Of a DNA stretch of 64,000 bases, positions 33,999 through 43,509 are shown piece after piece. Source of the DNA: Fimbriimonadia bacterium (GTDB lineage: Bacteria > Armatimonadota > Fimbriimonadia > Fimbriimonadales > JABRVX01); NCBI GenBank assembly GCA_039961735.1, contig JABRVX010000005.1:1-64000 (forward strand). The letters are read 5' to 3'. Numbering within the stretch: position 1 is the first letter of the stretch; each line of letters begins with the position of its first letter. Below the pieces are notes generated by a model that worked only from the letters and a program-made list of their open reading frames with translations, was not told the DNA's origin and did no database searches. Made by a program: the position numbers and the translations under genes.

Positions 33999-36002
33999 AT
34001 GCGCCTCATCGCTCTGGTGCCGCTCCTCGCCGTGGTTTCCGGTTGCCACCGTGCATCGCCCCCAGCGCCCACGCCACCCGCTCCGCCCGAACCGTGGTCC
34101 ATCGTGTGCAACTCCCCACCGCCCGAGGGCATCTACCTCTCGAACGGGCTGATGGGACTGAAGGTGGGGCCGCTGAGTGATGGGACCGGGTCGGACGGGG
34201 AGAGCCTGCCACTGTACCGTGCCGACCGGTACGCCGGTCTCAGCATCGCACCGCAGCCCAACCCACTGATGGCCAGGTTCATTGTCAATCGAAACCCCAT
34301 TCGACCTGACATGGGGAAGGGGTATCGGCAAGAGCTGGGTATGAAGGATGGCCTGCTGCAGACGCGCTATCGGTGGCGTGCAGGTCGCGTGCAAGGGTCG
34401 GTGTCGGTCGGCCTGTTCCTCAGCCGAGCCGTGCCCGAGGTCGCCTCGGTTCGGTATTCCGTCAGCGTAGACAGAGAGTGCACCCTGAAGGTGGTTTTAG
34501 CCCCGACCGGTGAGGAGGCCGACATTGCGTCGGTCATCGAGGCAGCGCGACAGATCGTCCTGTGCCGGTATGCTCCTTCAGGCGCGATGCCGTCCTATTG
34601 GTCGTCAGCCGCTTCCTCACGAGGCGGCTCGGGGAAGCTCGTGTTCGACGGCGAGCACTGGGCATGGAGTGGGAGGCTCCGGTCTGGCGACCGGCTGGTG
34701 CTCGAACACTCGATTCGCCTGACGAATCCCGAGGAGCCCGCCGAGCCGCCCGGCTTCGAAGAGGCGCTTTCCGACTCGAAGGCCGCGTGGAGCGAGCTGT
34801 GGCGCGGTGACATCGAGATCGATGGGAGCGTCGCAGACCAGCAGCTCGTGCGAAGTTGGCTCTTCAACCTGTATCAGACCTGTTCGGCAGGCTTCTTCCC
34901 GCCGATGGGCTTCTCGTCCGATTGGTACGGCGGACGCATTTTCTGGGACCAAGAGGTATGGATGCTGCCGGCGCTGCTCCCCTTCCACCCTAAGGCCGTG
35001 GAGAAGGCGCTCGCGAAGCGGGTTGCCCTGCTGCCGAAGGCCGTCGCGAACGCGCAGGCGAAGGGGTTCGAAGGCGCGCTCTACCCTTGGGAGTCGACTC
35101 CGAATGGCGATGAGGGCGCGCCGCCCGAGTTCCAGCAGGAGATCCACATCACGGGCGACGTGCTGTTTGCGGCAAGGCAAGCACTCGATTGGGGCATTGG
35201 CCTGCAGGGGTATCCCGAACTCGCGCGGCGGGTCGCCGAGTTCTGGGCTTCGAGACTCGAGAACGGTCACATCCGACGCGTGATCAGCCCAGACGAGGGC
35301 GAAGTGGTGGACGATGACCTATACACCAACGCGCTAGCCGCATGGTGCTTGCGCGAAGCGGCGCGCCACCATCCGCCCAAAGCCAGAGAATGGCGTGCGC
35401 TCGCGGACGGTATTTACTTCCCGCGCGACGCAGACGGACTGTTCTTGACCTACGAGGGCGACAAAGTCGTTTCGTACAAGCAGGCTGCCGCCCTGCTCAC
35501 CCTCTACCCTCTCGGCATGTCTATGGACGTGGCTGGGCGAGAACGGATGTTCGATCGGTACAAGGACAAGGTGATCGAGACGGGACCTGCAATGGCCGAC
35601 GCCATTCACTCCATTATCGCCGCGCGTTTGGGCCGGCGAGAAGAGGCCGAGCGGCTCTTTCGCGAAAGCTATGAGAGGTTCATGAACAGCCCGGGCTTGC
35701 AGTTCTCGGAGAAACGCAAAGGAACTCCGCGGACATACTTCCTTACGGGTGCAGGAGGATGCCTCCAGGCGGTATTGTATGGCTTCGCCGGGCTGGAGGT
35801 TCTTCCCCCGGGAGCGGCACCCCAGGCTAGAGGAGACCGGCCCAACGCGGAGAAGTTACTCAGCGGGGGTTACACGCTGCGAGCAGGCTCCATGCTCCCG
35901 GCCCGTTGGAGCAGCCTGACCCTCAAAGGGGTCCGATTGAGAGGAAAGATCTATGACATCCGCCTCACTCACAACGAGGTGCGGATTGACGAAGGAGGTT
36001 AA
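33999..36002 (+). CDS. glycoside hydrolase family 65-like lipoprotein
   Basis: 667 residues from the ATG at 33999, which gives a lipobox signal (LIALVPLLAVVSGC). The catalytic (alpha/alpha)6 barrel region shows GH65 hallmarks: RIFWDQEVWMLPALLPFHP, GALYPWESTPNGDEG, EIHITGDV, and SPDEGEVVDDDLYTNALAAW, where the Glu after PD is the usual general acid. GH65 members include disaccharide phosphorylases and hydrolases such as acid trehalase. The export signal favours a hydrolase-like role. The ribosome-binding site at this start is weak, so the true start may differ. The deacetylase starts six bases after it. Confidence 0.85.
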   Translation: MRLIALVPLLAVVSGCHRASPPAPTPPAPPEPWSIVCNSPPPEGIYLSNGLMGLKVGPLSDGTGSDGESLPLYRADRYAGLSIAPQPNPLMARFIVNRNPIRPDMGKGYRQELGMKDGLLQTRYRWRAGRVQGSVSVGLFLSRAVPEVASVRYSVSVDRECTLKVVLAPTGEEADIASVIEAARQIVLCRYAPSGAMPSYWSSAASSRGGSGKLVFDGEHWAWSGRLRSGDRLVLEHSIRLTNPEEPAEPPGFEEALSDSKAAWSELWRGDIEIDGSVADQQLVRSWLFNLYQTCSAGFFPPMGFSSDWYGGRIFWDQEVWMLPALLPFHPKAVEKALAKRVALLPKAVANAQAKGFEGALYPWESTPNGDEGAPPEFQQEIHITGDVLFAARQALDWGIGLQGYPELARRVAEFWASRLENGHIRRVISPDEGEVVDDDLYTNALAAWCLREAARHHPPKAREWRALADGIYFPRDADGLFLTYEGDKVVSYKQAAALLTLYPLGMSMDVAGRERMFDRYKDKVIETGPAMADAIHSIIAARLGRREEAERLFRESYERFMNSPGLQFSEKRKGTPRTYFLTGAGGCLQAVLYGFAGLEVLPPGAAPQARGDRPNAEKLLSGGYTLRAGSMLPARWSSLTLKGVRLRGKIYDIRLTHNEVRIDEGG

Positions 36003-36008
36003 CCCGCG

Positions 36009-36737
36009 ATGCCGACGGTAGCAATAACCGTGGACTGTGAAGCAGCCAATGAGAACCGCTGCTTCACACCGGAGATCGTGAAGATCGCCGAGGAGTTCAT
36101 GGTTCCCATCACGTGGCTCATCTACGTTTCCGAGAAAGTCCCTACTGCGAACGCAGACCTTTATTACAGGGAGTATCTACACCGAATCCCCTCGTGGCAC
36201 GAAATCGGAATGCACGTGCACTTCGAGAATCAGAGCGGCTATGTAGAAGACGAGCGCGAACGCGGCGCCATCATTCGCATGGCCAAGGACGTGCTGAAGT
36301 CGCACCTCATCAAACCCACTTCGTTCCGAGCCGGCTGCTTCGCTCTGCAACCTTCGGACATCAAGTATTTGGAGGACGTTGGGGTGCTGGTGGACTCGAG
36401 CCCAGTGCCCGATAGCGAGTACAAACTGTTCGTGGACTGGACCGGCGCTCCGCATCAGCCATACCATCCCGATCCCGACGACGTGAGGAAGCCAGGGCCA
36501 TCCAAGCTACTGTGCATCCCGGTCAGCATCGGTAAGAACCAGCCTGCGTTCACAGACAAGCCGGATTCGATTGCCGATGTAGTCGAAAATCAGGCGCAAG
36601 CAGACAAGGTGATCGTGCTTGGGGCGCACGATTACGCAAGCCAGGTGGATGTTCTGCGAGATGCCGTTGCAGCGCTAAGGGTGAAGGGCGCGAAATTCAG
36701 GACGCTCACCGACATCGGCAGTGATCACGTGCTGTAG
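36009..36737 (+). CDS. polysaccharide deacetylase-family protein
   Basis: 242 residues, no signal peptide. The NodB fold is marked by VAITVDCEAANENRCF, in which TVDCE replaces the typical TFDD metal motif, and by WHEIGMHVHFEN, the H-x3-H zinc ligands. FRAGCFALQPSDIKYL is the middle strand motif, and VIVLGAHDYASQ is near the end. Such enzymes remove N- or O-acetyl groups from polysaccharides or act as sugar deacetylase-like enzymes. AAGGAGG sits at the end of the GH65 gene, so the two are coupled. An intracellular protein acting on imported oligosaccharide is a reasonable inference. Confidence 0.85.
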   Translation: MPTVAITVDCEAANENRCFTPEIVKIAEEFMVPITWLIYVSEKVPTANADLYYREYLHRIPSWHEIGMHVHFENQSGYVEDERERGAIIRMAKDVLKSHLIKPTSFRAGCFALQPSDIKYLEDVGVLVDSSPVPDSEYKLFVDWTGAPHQPYHPDPDDVRKPGPSKLLCIPVSIGKNQPAFTDKPDSIADVVENQAQADKVIVLGAHDYASQVDVLRDAVAALRVKGAKFRTLTDIGSDHVL

Positions 36738-36752
36738 GCGCCAGATCGAGGT

Positions 36753-37337
36753 CTAGTCCCGCATCCATTCCTGGATGTCGCGGGCGCTCGCGATCTGCAC
36801 GGTCGGCGTGGCTTCCGACGTGAAGTCCTCGTAGCTCGCATCCACCAGGTCGCCTGAGCGCACGAACTCGTCGTACATCGCCCGCAGCACCTCTTCCTCG
36901 GTGGGTTCGCGGTCGAACGCGTCCATCCAAAGGCCGGGCTCGTCCTCGGCACTCTGATAGGCTACGGCGGCGACCCAATACTGCTGCCCCGAGGGGGCGA
37001 CCCGTTCGGCGGCAGGCTGACGCCCAGCTTGAGGCGGCTGGTCCATCCATACCCCTTCTACCACGGTGATGCCCTGCTGCTTCAGCGTGTGCTCGAAGTC
37101 TGACACCTCCTGCATGGACCCGACGAGCCCCTCCGCGGCGATGACGAACCCCTCCCTCGGCACTCCGTACGTCACGTGCAAGATGTGACCCTGGTTGGAC
37201 GGACCACCGCCGAACAGCGAACTGGAGCCTGCCGCAGATGGGATGTTGGTTACGTGCCGGTAGACGGTCCGCTGCCCAGTGGGATCGTGGCGCTTGATCG
37301 CCTCGAGGAAGTCTTCGAGCGAAACGACGAGCATCAT
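36753..37337 (-). CDS. hypothetical protein
   Basis: 194 residues; the ATG has AGGAGG nine bases upstream. It begins MMLVVSLEDFLEAIKRHD and has a beta-rich first half (ILHVTYGVPREGFVIAAEGL), a Pro/Gln-rich linker (PPQAGRQPAAERVAPSG) and an acidic helical second half (TEEEVLRAMYDEFVRSG). It is not membrane-bound. It is the last gene of a three-gene minus-strand operon with the epimerase and GH172 genes. No family is recognised. Confidence 0.65.
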   Translation of the reverse strand: MMLVVSLEDFLEAIKRHDPTGQRTVYRHVTNIPSAAGSSSLFGGGPSNQGHILHVTYGVPREGFVIAAEGLVGSMQEVSDFEHTLKQQGITVVEGVWMDQPPQAGRQPAAERVAPSGQQYWVAAVAYQSAEDEPGLWMDAFDREPTEEEVLRAMYDEFVRSGDLVDASYEDFTSEATPTVQIASARDIQEWMRD

Positions 37338-37350
37338 GATTCGGTTCCTC

Positions 37351-38271
37351 CTAGACCATCGCCCATGCTGCGGCGAGGGTGTCTTTGCAGTTCTGAATGG
37401 CGTCCTCGGATGTCTGCCCCCAAGCCACGATGGGCTTCACCTCGAAGCTGAGGATGCGTTGGCCGCCCGGCGCAAGGTACCCCACTTCCATCAGTGCGCG
37501 CAGATACTCAGCCAACTCGTTGGCGCCGTTGCACGCGCCTTCGGCCCCGAAGAACGGGTGCTCGTCACCATATGCGGGATGGTTCGGGTCGCTGAATAGG
37601 CAGTTGCCCATGTGTGCGTGGACTAGGTGCTCTTGGGCTGTTCCGAGGGCCTGGCCTGGCGTCTCTTCGAGCAGCGGAAGGTGCGAGAGGTCCAGCATCA
37701 ACCCAAAGTGAGGCACACGCTCGCGGGCTTGCTCGGACACCCTGACCGCTCGCTCTGTCGGGCCGATAAGACAGTTCTTGCCGAAGGGCTTGCAGTCGAA
37801 GGTTTCGAGCGTGAGACCGATGCCGAGGCTTTCGGTTCGCTCGCCTATCTCGATGAGCGAGTCGATGAGTCGCTGCTCGGCTGCCGCGAAGTCGCCATCT
37901 TCCGGGGTCTTGCCGCTGAGAACGGCGATGGCGGAAGCACCTACCTCGGCGGCTTCTTCCGCGCACTCCAGGACCTGGGAGACTGCGCGCCTTCGCTCCG
38001 CGGGTAGGGGATGGTTCAGGTCCAGCTTCTGGCTGAGCAGCGGGGGCTGCGCGCCGTAGGTATAGGCGCAACCGGAGTCTCCAAGCACGCGGCGGACCTG
38101 CTCCCGCACGCTGTCATCTCTGATCCACGTGATCTCGATGGCGGTGAAGAAGGGGTCTTCGACGATCCGCGTAATGGTCTCCAGGATGGGTCCCTCACCC
38201 TTCATGCACGGTGGAAAGGCCATGAAGTGCACGATGCCTAATCTGCAGAAATCGTGAATGTCTCTATCCAT
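37351..38271 (-). CDS. sugar phosphate isomerase/epimerase (TIM-barrel, AP endonuclease 2 family)
   Basis: 306 residues. The segment LESFD-like TLETFDCKPFGKNC, then FGLMLDLSHLPLL and LVHAHMGNCLF, carry the metal-binding Glu, Asp and His residues of the xylose-isomerase-like TIM barrel, a family of sugar isomerases, epimerases and inositol-metabolism enzymes. GGGGAGA lies six bases before the ATG. It sits between GH172 and an unknown gene, so it may act on the released sugar. The exact substrate is not readable. Confidence 0.85.
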   Translation of the reverse strand: MDRDIHDFCRLGIVHFMAFPPCMKGEGPILETITRIVEDPFFTAIEITWIRDDSVREQVRRVLGDSGCAYTYGAQPPLLSQKLDLNHPLPAERRRAVSQVLECAEEAAEVGASAIAVLSGKTPEDGDFAAAEQRLIDSLIEIGERTESLGIGLTLETFDCKPFGKNCLIGPTERAVRVSEQARERVPHFGLMLDLSHLPLLEETPGQALGTAQEHLVHAHMGNCLFSDPNHPAYGDEHPFFGAEGACNGANELAEYLRALMEVGYLAPGGQRILSFEVKPIVAWGQTSEDAIQNCKDTLAAAWAMV

Positions 38272-38328
38272 CGCTGTCTCCCCTTCGGTCGCTCGCTCGC
38301 GCGCTAGTTCCTCCTCCAGATACCTCGT

Positions 38329-39432
38329 CTAGATTGACGGTGGGATCGGTACCGAGTTGTCGGGGAAGCCCGGCTCGCTAGGTCGTGGCAGGCGCTCTTC
38401 GACGGGCAGAAGCTTCGGGAACGGACCGTGCGGCTCGACCTGATACCAGTACGCCGTACTGGAGTAGTCGTACGACAGCTTGTTCGCGTGTCCGTGCTCG
38501 ATACTAACACGGATAGACTTCGTGAACCGCACCGGATCCTCGATGTGATAGCGGTACATCGAGTTCTTGCCCTTGAACGGCCAGTCCTTGTTGCCGGAAT
38601 ACAGGATCAGCCCGTGGTAGGGGGCGCAATACTCCGTCTGCGGACAATAGGCCATGCTGAAGTAGTCTTCGGTGCCGGTGCCATGCATGCGCGGTGGCCA
38701 CGGTTCGCCGTCTATCACGATCATGTCGTCGCCCTCGCCGTACCAATCGTTGCCTTGCCGTTGGAAGCAGTCTATGTCTAGGTGGCATCCCACATAGTGC
38801 CCCTCACCGGACGCCTCCAAAATCAAATAGTTGTCTTTGTCGCTCAGGTTTGCGGTCTGCCAAGGCTCCATGTGTCCGGGACCTAGTCGGGTGGTCAGCC
38901 AACCTTGCGTCGGGTTCTCTCTACGCCACTGCACGTGGAACCGGGCGATCTCGGGTCCGTGCGGTGCATCATACTCCTCGTAGTCTATGTAGAAGAACAG
39001 ATGCAGATCCACCGAACACTCGTTCGTCACCGTGATCCGAGCCGAGTCGAACGGCATGGGAAACCAACAGTTCATCCCACGCCCTCCGGATGGTCCCATC
39101 TGCAATGGGGCACTGACGAAATCCTTCAACATCCCGTGCCCCATGCCGAAGAAGTCGCCGATGGGTGCTTCCACGCTAGGCGTCTCCTCGCCGTCCCAAT
39201 ACATGCGGATCACGATCTTGCGCGGATAGGCGTACTCCGGTCCTTCGGGACCCAGCGTAGACCAGATATGCTTGATGCATCCGGGCCTGTCGGTCACTAA
39301 GATCTCGCGGCACTCGCCGGGCTTCAGACGCCACGCGTCGGCGTTCTTGCCCTCCACGTCGTAGCTGGATGCGCGGCGAGAGGTGTACCTTCGGATCGTA
39401 GCGAGGTTCGAGAGGGTGGTGAAACCAATCAT
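38329..39432 (-). CDS. glycoside hydrolase family 172 (DUF2961)
   Basis: 367 residues, no signal peptide. Motifs of the DUF2961/GH172 family are all present: MYWDGEETPSVEAPIGDFFG, GGRGMNCWFPMPF and the signature MHGTGTEDYFSMAY, whose Glu is thought to be catalytic. GH172 members hydrolyse or rearrange fructofuranosides and related arabinofuranosides. The ATG at 39432 has GGAG eight bases upstream; upstream of it the frame is open but not protein-like. First gene of a three-gene operon with the epimerase. An import-then-hydrolyse pathway for a small furanoside is plausible. Confidence 0.88.
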   Translation of the reverse strand: MIGFTTLSNLATIRRYTSRRASSYDVEGKNADAWRLKPGECREILVTDRPGCIKHIWSTLGPEGPEYAYPRKIVIRMYWDGEETPSVEAPIGDFFGMGHGMLKDFVSAPLQMGPSGGRGMNCWFPMPFDSARITVTNECSVDLHLFFYIDYEEYDAPHGPEIARFHVQWRRENPTQGWLTTRLGPGHMEPWQTANLSDKDNYLILEASGEGHYVGCHLDIDCFQRQGNDWYGEGDDMIVIDGEPWPPRMHGTGTEDYFSMAYCPQTEYCAPYHGLILYSGNKDWPFKGKNSMYRYHIEDPVRFTKSIRVSIEHGHANKLSYDYSSTAYWYQVEPHGPFPKLLPVEERLPRPSEPGFPDNSVPIPPSI

Positions 39433-39551
39433 AGGGGCAACTCCATAGGCTCGATGTCTGAGGCCTCGCTTCGCTCTTCCGCGCTCTGCTTCCTCCCATC
39501 GGTTCTCCCAGTCCCTGGGTACACTCCAATTGGAGACGGGGAGGTCTGAGC

Positions 39552-41243
39552 ATGAGCAACGATGCCGCACGAACACTTCACGAGCTGTTCCGCGAGGACT
39601 GGGAACACCGCATGCGCTCGCACCCCGAGTGGGCTTCGTACCTGGGCGACAAGCGCTACAACGATCGCTGGACCGACCGTAGCGAGGAAGGCTTTCAATC
39701 TCGGCACGAGCATACGTTGCAGAACCTTGCACGCCTTCGCGAGATTGACCGAGCCGCGCTCTCTGTCGAGGACCAGCTCAACTACGACCTGTTCGAGGAC
39801 GAGCAGAAGACCGCCGCAGACGAATACGCCACCAACTGGCGATACATCGCGCTGGATGCGCGCGGTGGCATCCAGACTCTGGATAACTTCTCCGAGCAGC
39901 TCTCGTTCGAAGGCACCAAGGATTACGAGGACTGGATCGCACGTCTCGAAGCGCTGCCGGAGCTGATGGACCAGACCATCTACCTATTGCGTGAGGGACT
40001 GGCTCGCGGCATCAAGCACTCCCGCGTCGTGATGCTACGCGTCCCGCGGCAAGTCCAGAGTCAGATCGTGGATGATGCAGAGCAAAGCCGCTTCTACCGC
40101 CCATTCCGGTCTATGCCCACAATTCCCGATGCGGAACAGGAGAGGCTGCGCAAGGCGGCTCGCAGCGCGATCGCTGACTGCGTCGTGCCGTCCTTTCGCA
40201 AGTTACTCGCTTTCGTGAACGAGGAATACCTGCCGGATTGTTACGAGCAGGTGGGGGTATGGCAGATGCCCGGTGGCGAGGACATCTATCGCCACTTCGT
40301 TCGGGAGTACACCACGACGGACATGACTCCCGACGAGGTGTTCGAGACGGGTCTGCAAGAGGTCGCCCGCATCCGAGCCGAGATGGAAAAGGTGAAGGCA
40401 AAGTCGGGCTTCACGGGCAGCATGACCGAGTTCTTCGAATTCCTTCGCACAGAACCGCGTTTCTTCCACAAGACGGCCGAGGACCTGCTCACGGCCTACC
40501 GCGCTTTCGCCAAGCGGATCGACCCGTTGCTCGTGAAGGTGTTCCGAACCATCCCGCGTATGCCGTACGGCGTGGACCCCATCCCCGATGCCGTCGCGCC
40601 CGACACCACCGCTGCGTACTACCAGCCTCCGGCTGACGATGGGTCGCGCGCAGGCTCTTATCGCGTCAACCTGTATCAGCCCGAGTCGCGGCCCACGCAC
40701 GAGATCCCCGCGCTGTCCATTCACGAAGCCGTCCCGGGCCACCACTTCCAGATCGCACTGGCGATGGAGCTGAAGGACCTTCCCAATTTCCGGCGGCACG
40801 GGCACTGGACGGCATACATCGAAGGTTGGGCGCTGTATGCGGAGTCTCTCGGCCACGAGCTGGGGTTGTACGACGACCCGTACGCCGAGTTCGGACGGCT
40901 GACCTACGAGATATGGCGCGCGATCCGGTTGGTGGTGGACCCCGGCATTCACTGGAAGCGGTGGACGAGACAGCAGGCGATTGAGTACTTCCTCGAGAAC
41001 TCGCCCAAGACGGAGCTGGACGTGGTGAACGAGATAGACCGCTACATCGCTTGGCCGGGACAAGCCGTGGCGTACAAGATCGGAGAGATCGAGATCCAGA
41101 AGTTGCGCCGGCACGCGACCGATGCCCTAGGCGAACGGTTCGATCTGAAGGAGTTCCACGACGTGTTGTTGTTGGCGGGTCCGATGCCCCTGTCGGTTCT
41201 CCGCAACCGTGTACAGGATTGGGTGGCTTCGCTGCAGGGATAA
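39552..41243 (+). CDS. DUF885-family peptidase-like protein
   Basis: 563 residues, helical and cytoplasmic. The metal motif is SIHEAVPGHHFQIAL (His-Glu...His-His), the signature of DUF885, a family related to M32-type metallopeptidases. YIEGWALYAESLGHELG follows with a further Glu. The N-terminal half is helical bundle. The ATG has GGGGAGG upstream. Divergently placed from the GH172 operon. The peptidase role is likely but substrate unknown. Confidence 0.88.
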   Translation: MSNDAARTLHELFREDWEHRMRSHPEWASYLGDKRYNDRWTDRSEEGFQSRHEHTLQNLARLREIDRAALSVEDQLNYDLFEDEQKTAADEYATNWRYIALDARGGIQTLDNFSEQLSFEGTKDYEDWIARLEALPELMDQTIYLLREGLARGIKHSRVVMLRVPRQVQSQIVDDAEQSRFYRPFRSMPTIPDAEQERLRKAARSAIADCVVPSFRKLLAFVNEEYLPDCYEQVGVWQMPGGEDIYRHFVREYTTTDMTPDEVFETGLQEVARIRAEMEKVKAKSGFTGSMTEFFEFLRTEPRFFHKTAEDLLTAYRAFAKRIDPLLVKVFRTIPRMPYGVDPIPDAVAPDTTAAYYQPPADDGSRAGSYRVNLYQPESRPTHEIPALSIHEAVPGHHFQIALAMELKDLPNFRRHGHWTAYIEGWALYAESLGHELGLYDDPYAEFGRLTYEIWRAIRLVVDPGIHWKRWTRQQAIEYFLENSPKTELDVVNEIDRYIAWPGQAVAYKIGEIEIQKLRRHATDALGERFDLKEFHDVLLLAGPMPLSVLRNRVQDWVASLQG

Positions 41244-41329
41244 CCTTCCACTCGATCCCAGGATGCCCCCTCCCGGCTTCGCAGGCCCCCACGTTCCGAG
41301 TTCGCCTGTGGGGCGTGGGCGAGAAATAG

Positions 41330-41367
41330 GAAGCGCGAAAGGCCTCCCCCGGCGGGCCTTTCGCGCT
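41330..41367. terminator. strong bidirectional hairpin
   Basis: Perfect 14-bp arms with a 10-base loop, between convergent genes. Its arms start with AAGCGCGAAAG. No long T-tract, but the stem is very stable in both directions. Confidence 0.75.
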
Positions 41368-41532
41368 TGGATTGACCGTGGTCAAGTCGGGAGGCCGGCG
41401 GGGTGTCCGGTACTCTTACATCCGCCGGCTCGCTCTCCGAAAGAATCTTCGGCAAGCTAAATGCCATTCGACACCCGCTGTACTATCGGACCAGAAATGC
41501 CGGCACGCGAGGCCGAAAGCCCGCAAGTCCCC

Positions 41533-43509
41533 CTACTGCCTGTCTAGGAACACCCCGACCTGCGACTCCGAGGGCTTGGCCCGTTGTGTTGTCCAGTTCA
41601 CGACTTCGGCCCCGTTCTTCGCCCAGGGACTGCCATCGGGATAGCTATCGTTTCCGCCGAGGTCCATGAAGACACCTAGGCAGATGGCGATATCTCGCAC
41701 TCCGCCGGTCGAAGCGTTCGCCTTTCCCAGCGTCGTACCACTGCTTCGATACTCGTCGGCGCCCGCGAAGTCCACGAAGATGCCGATGCCATTGGCATTG
41801 CCTGCGCCTAGCGAGAGGTTCGGTGCGCGGTAACGGTCGTTTCCGGCCCCGTCTAGCAAAAGGCCGATGGAAAAGTCGTGGCCCGCGCCCTGCGCCATGT
41901 TCATCGTCGCCTCGTATTGATCGTCGCCCTCGTAGTCGTGCAATATGCCGATGGCGAAGTGGGCGCACGCTCCCTGCACGTACCAGATGCCCTGGTACAC
42001 GTCGTTACCGGCTAGGTCGGCGAGCAGCCCGACAGCCTTCCAGTATCCGACTCCTTGGCCAAACACCCCGCAGGAGTACCGGTCGTCGCCGCTCACGTCG
42101 CACAGCACCCCGAAGCCGCCCCCGAGGGAATGCCCGTCGCTGTAGTCCGCGCGCCTGCCGAAGCCGCAGCCCTGCGCCATGCTGGTGTTGTGGTCTTTCG
42201 TTTGAGAAGCGGCGAAGTCCAGTATGGTGTCGTTCGCCTCGTAGCGGTCGTTGCCAGCTCCGTCTGCGAGCAGGCCGAAGCCCCGCATGCGACCGCAGCC
42301 CTGAGCCAGGTTGAAGCAGGAGTACGCATCGTTGCCAGTCGTGTCGAGGAGCACCCCGACACCGTGTTCCGCGAAGCCTTGGCAGCGCGCGTAACCGTCA
42401 TAGGTGTCGTTGCCTGCGGTGTCCCAAAGGACCGCCACGCCGTAGTGCGCCGCCCCTTGTCCCATCGCGACCGACCGGTAGAGGTCGTCTCCGCCGAGGT
42501 CGAAGAGCACGGAGACGCCGCAGAGTGCGCCGCCCGACGTGGGAACCGAGCCGCCCTTGGTTCGGAGCGGCGATTCGGCGACGGTTGCACCGGCAAGGGC
42601 CTGATCGGACAGGTACCGGTCATTGCCTTCGAGGTCGAAGAGAAGGCTGATGCCGTTCTGGGCTGACGTGTTCGCCGCGCCGCCCAGATAAGTGTCGTCT
42701 CCCGCGAGGTCCATGATCAGGAAGTAGGGACGGGCCTCGTAGGTGTCCGAGCCCGCGCCGCGGAGGCAGACCCAGCCTAAGGCTGTCTCGACCTCGTACC
42801 GGAAGTCCGCCTTCGGAGCGGCACGAAGCCACTCGGCCGCCTTCTCGCACGCCATCGTCAGGTCTGTTGCGGCCGAGGTCATGTAACGGATGTCTACCGC
42901 ACGAGCCGAACGAAGGCTTCGCTCCACGGCTGCAAAGCTCTCGTCGTCTCCTCGGGTCAGCGTCTCCCAAGCTTTTGCCGCACCGTCGGCAGCATCGAAG
43001 GTCACCTCGCGAGCCTTCACGACAGCCGATGCAGCGGTTGCCAAAAGGGTTACTGCTTTCGCAACCTCCTTCGGCACCGCTTCGGCGCCCGCGCGAAACC
43101 GCTCGACGTTGCCGTCCCCTCCAGCAAATGCATCGACAGCCGCGAGCGCCGAGGCGAAGTCCGGGCTCTGCTCGGCAGACTGCTCCATGGAAGCGATGGG
43201 ATTGCCCAAAAGCGTCCGTCGCGTACCGATGCCGATCTGCCATCCAGTGAGCATTACGATCTCGGAGGGCTTTGCCATGGCTGCGACGATGCGCTGTGTC
43301 ATGCCGGTTTCGAATGTCGGAATCCGCCACGGAGCCTCCCAGTACGCGTTGAAGGAGCCAAGGACGAACTCATCGAAGTCGAAGAAGCGCAATAGGTTCT
43401 GATCAAAGCGCGCCGTCTCAGTCGTCAGTCCGGCCAAGGAGAGGGCTTGGGCGGCGGCATCGTCGAGAGGAGTGCTCAGGGAGAGAGCGGCAACCAACAG
43501 GCCAACCAT
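41533..43509 (-). CDS. exported protein built of about twelve GxDxY repeats
   Basis: 658 residues. The ATG at 43509 follows AGGAGG by seven bases and gives a signal peptide (VGLLVAALSLSTPLDDAAAQA). The first ~240 residues are helical. The remaining ~400 consist of about twelve repeats of ~25-40 residues, each with a core like GVLxDxxGNDxY, for example GVLLDTTGNDAYSCF and GLLADLAGNDVYQGI, often followed by AQG and Gly-rich turns. Such regular Gly/Asp repeats suggest a solenoid, perhaps calcium-binding, but the RTX nonapeptide is not present. No enzyme motif is visible. Probably secreted or surface exposed. Confidence 0.78.
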   Translation of the reverse strand: MVGLLVAALSLSTPLDDAAAQALSLAGLTTETARFDQNLLRFFDFDEFVLGSFNAYWEAPWRIPTFETGMTQRIVAAMAKPSEIVMLTGWQIGIGTRRTLLGNPIASMEQSAEQSPDFASALAAVDAFAGGDGNVERFRAGAEAVPKEVAKAVTLLATAASAVVKAREVTFDAADGAAKAWETLTRGDDESFAAVERSLRSARAVDIRYMTSAATDLTMACEKAAEWLRAAPKADFRYEVETALGWVCLRGAGSDTYEARPYFLIMDLAGDDTYLGGAANTSAQNGISLLFDLEGNDRYLSDQALAGATVAESPLRTKGGSVPTSGGALCGVSVLFDLGGDDLYRSVAMGQGAAHYGVAVLWDTAGNDTYDGYARCQGFAEHGVGVLLDTTGNDAYSCFNLAQGCGRMRGFGLLADGAGNDRYEANDTILDFAASQTKDHNTSMAQGCGFGRRADYSDGHSLGGGFGVLCDVSGDDRYSCGVFGQGVGYWKAVGLLADLAGNDVYQGIWYVQGACAHFAIGILHDYEGDDQYEATMNMAQGAGHDFSIGLLLDGAGNDRYRAPNLSLGAGNANGIGIFVDFAGADEYRSSGTTLGKANASTGGVRDIAICLGVFMDLGGNDSYPDGSPWAKNGAEVVNWTTQRAKPSESQVGVFLDRQ

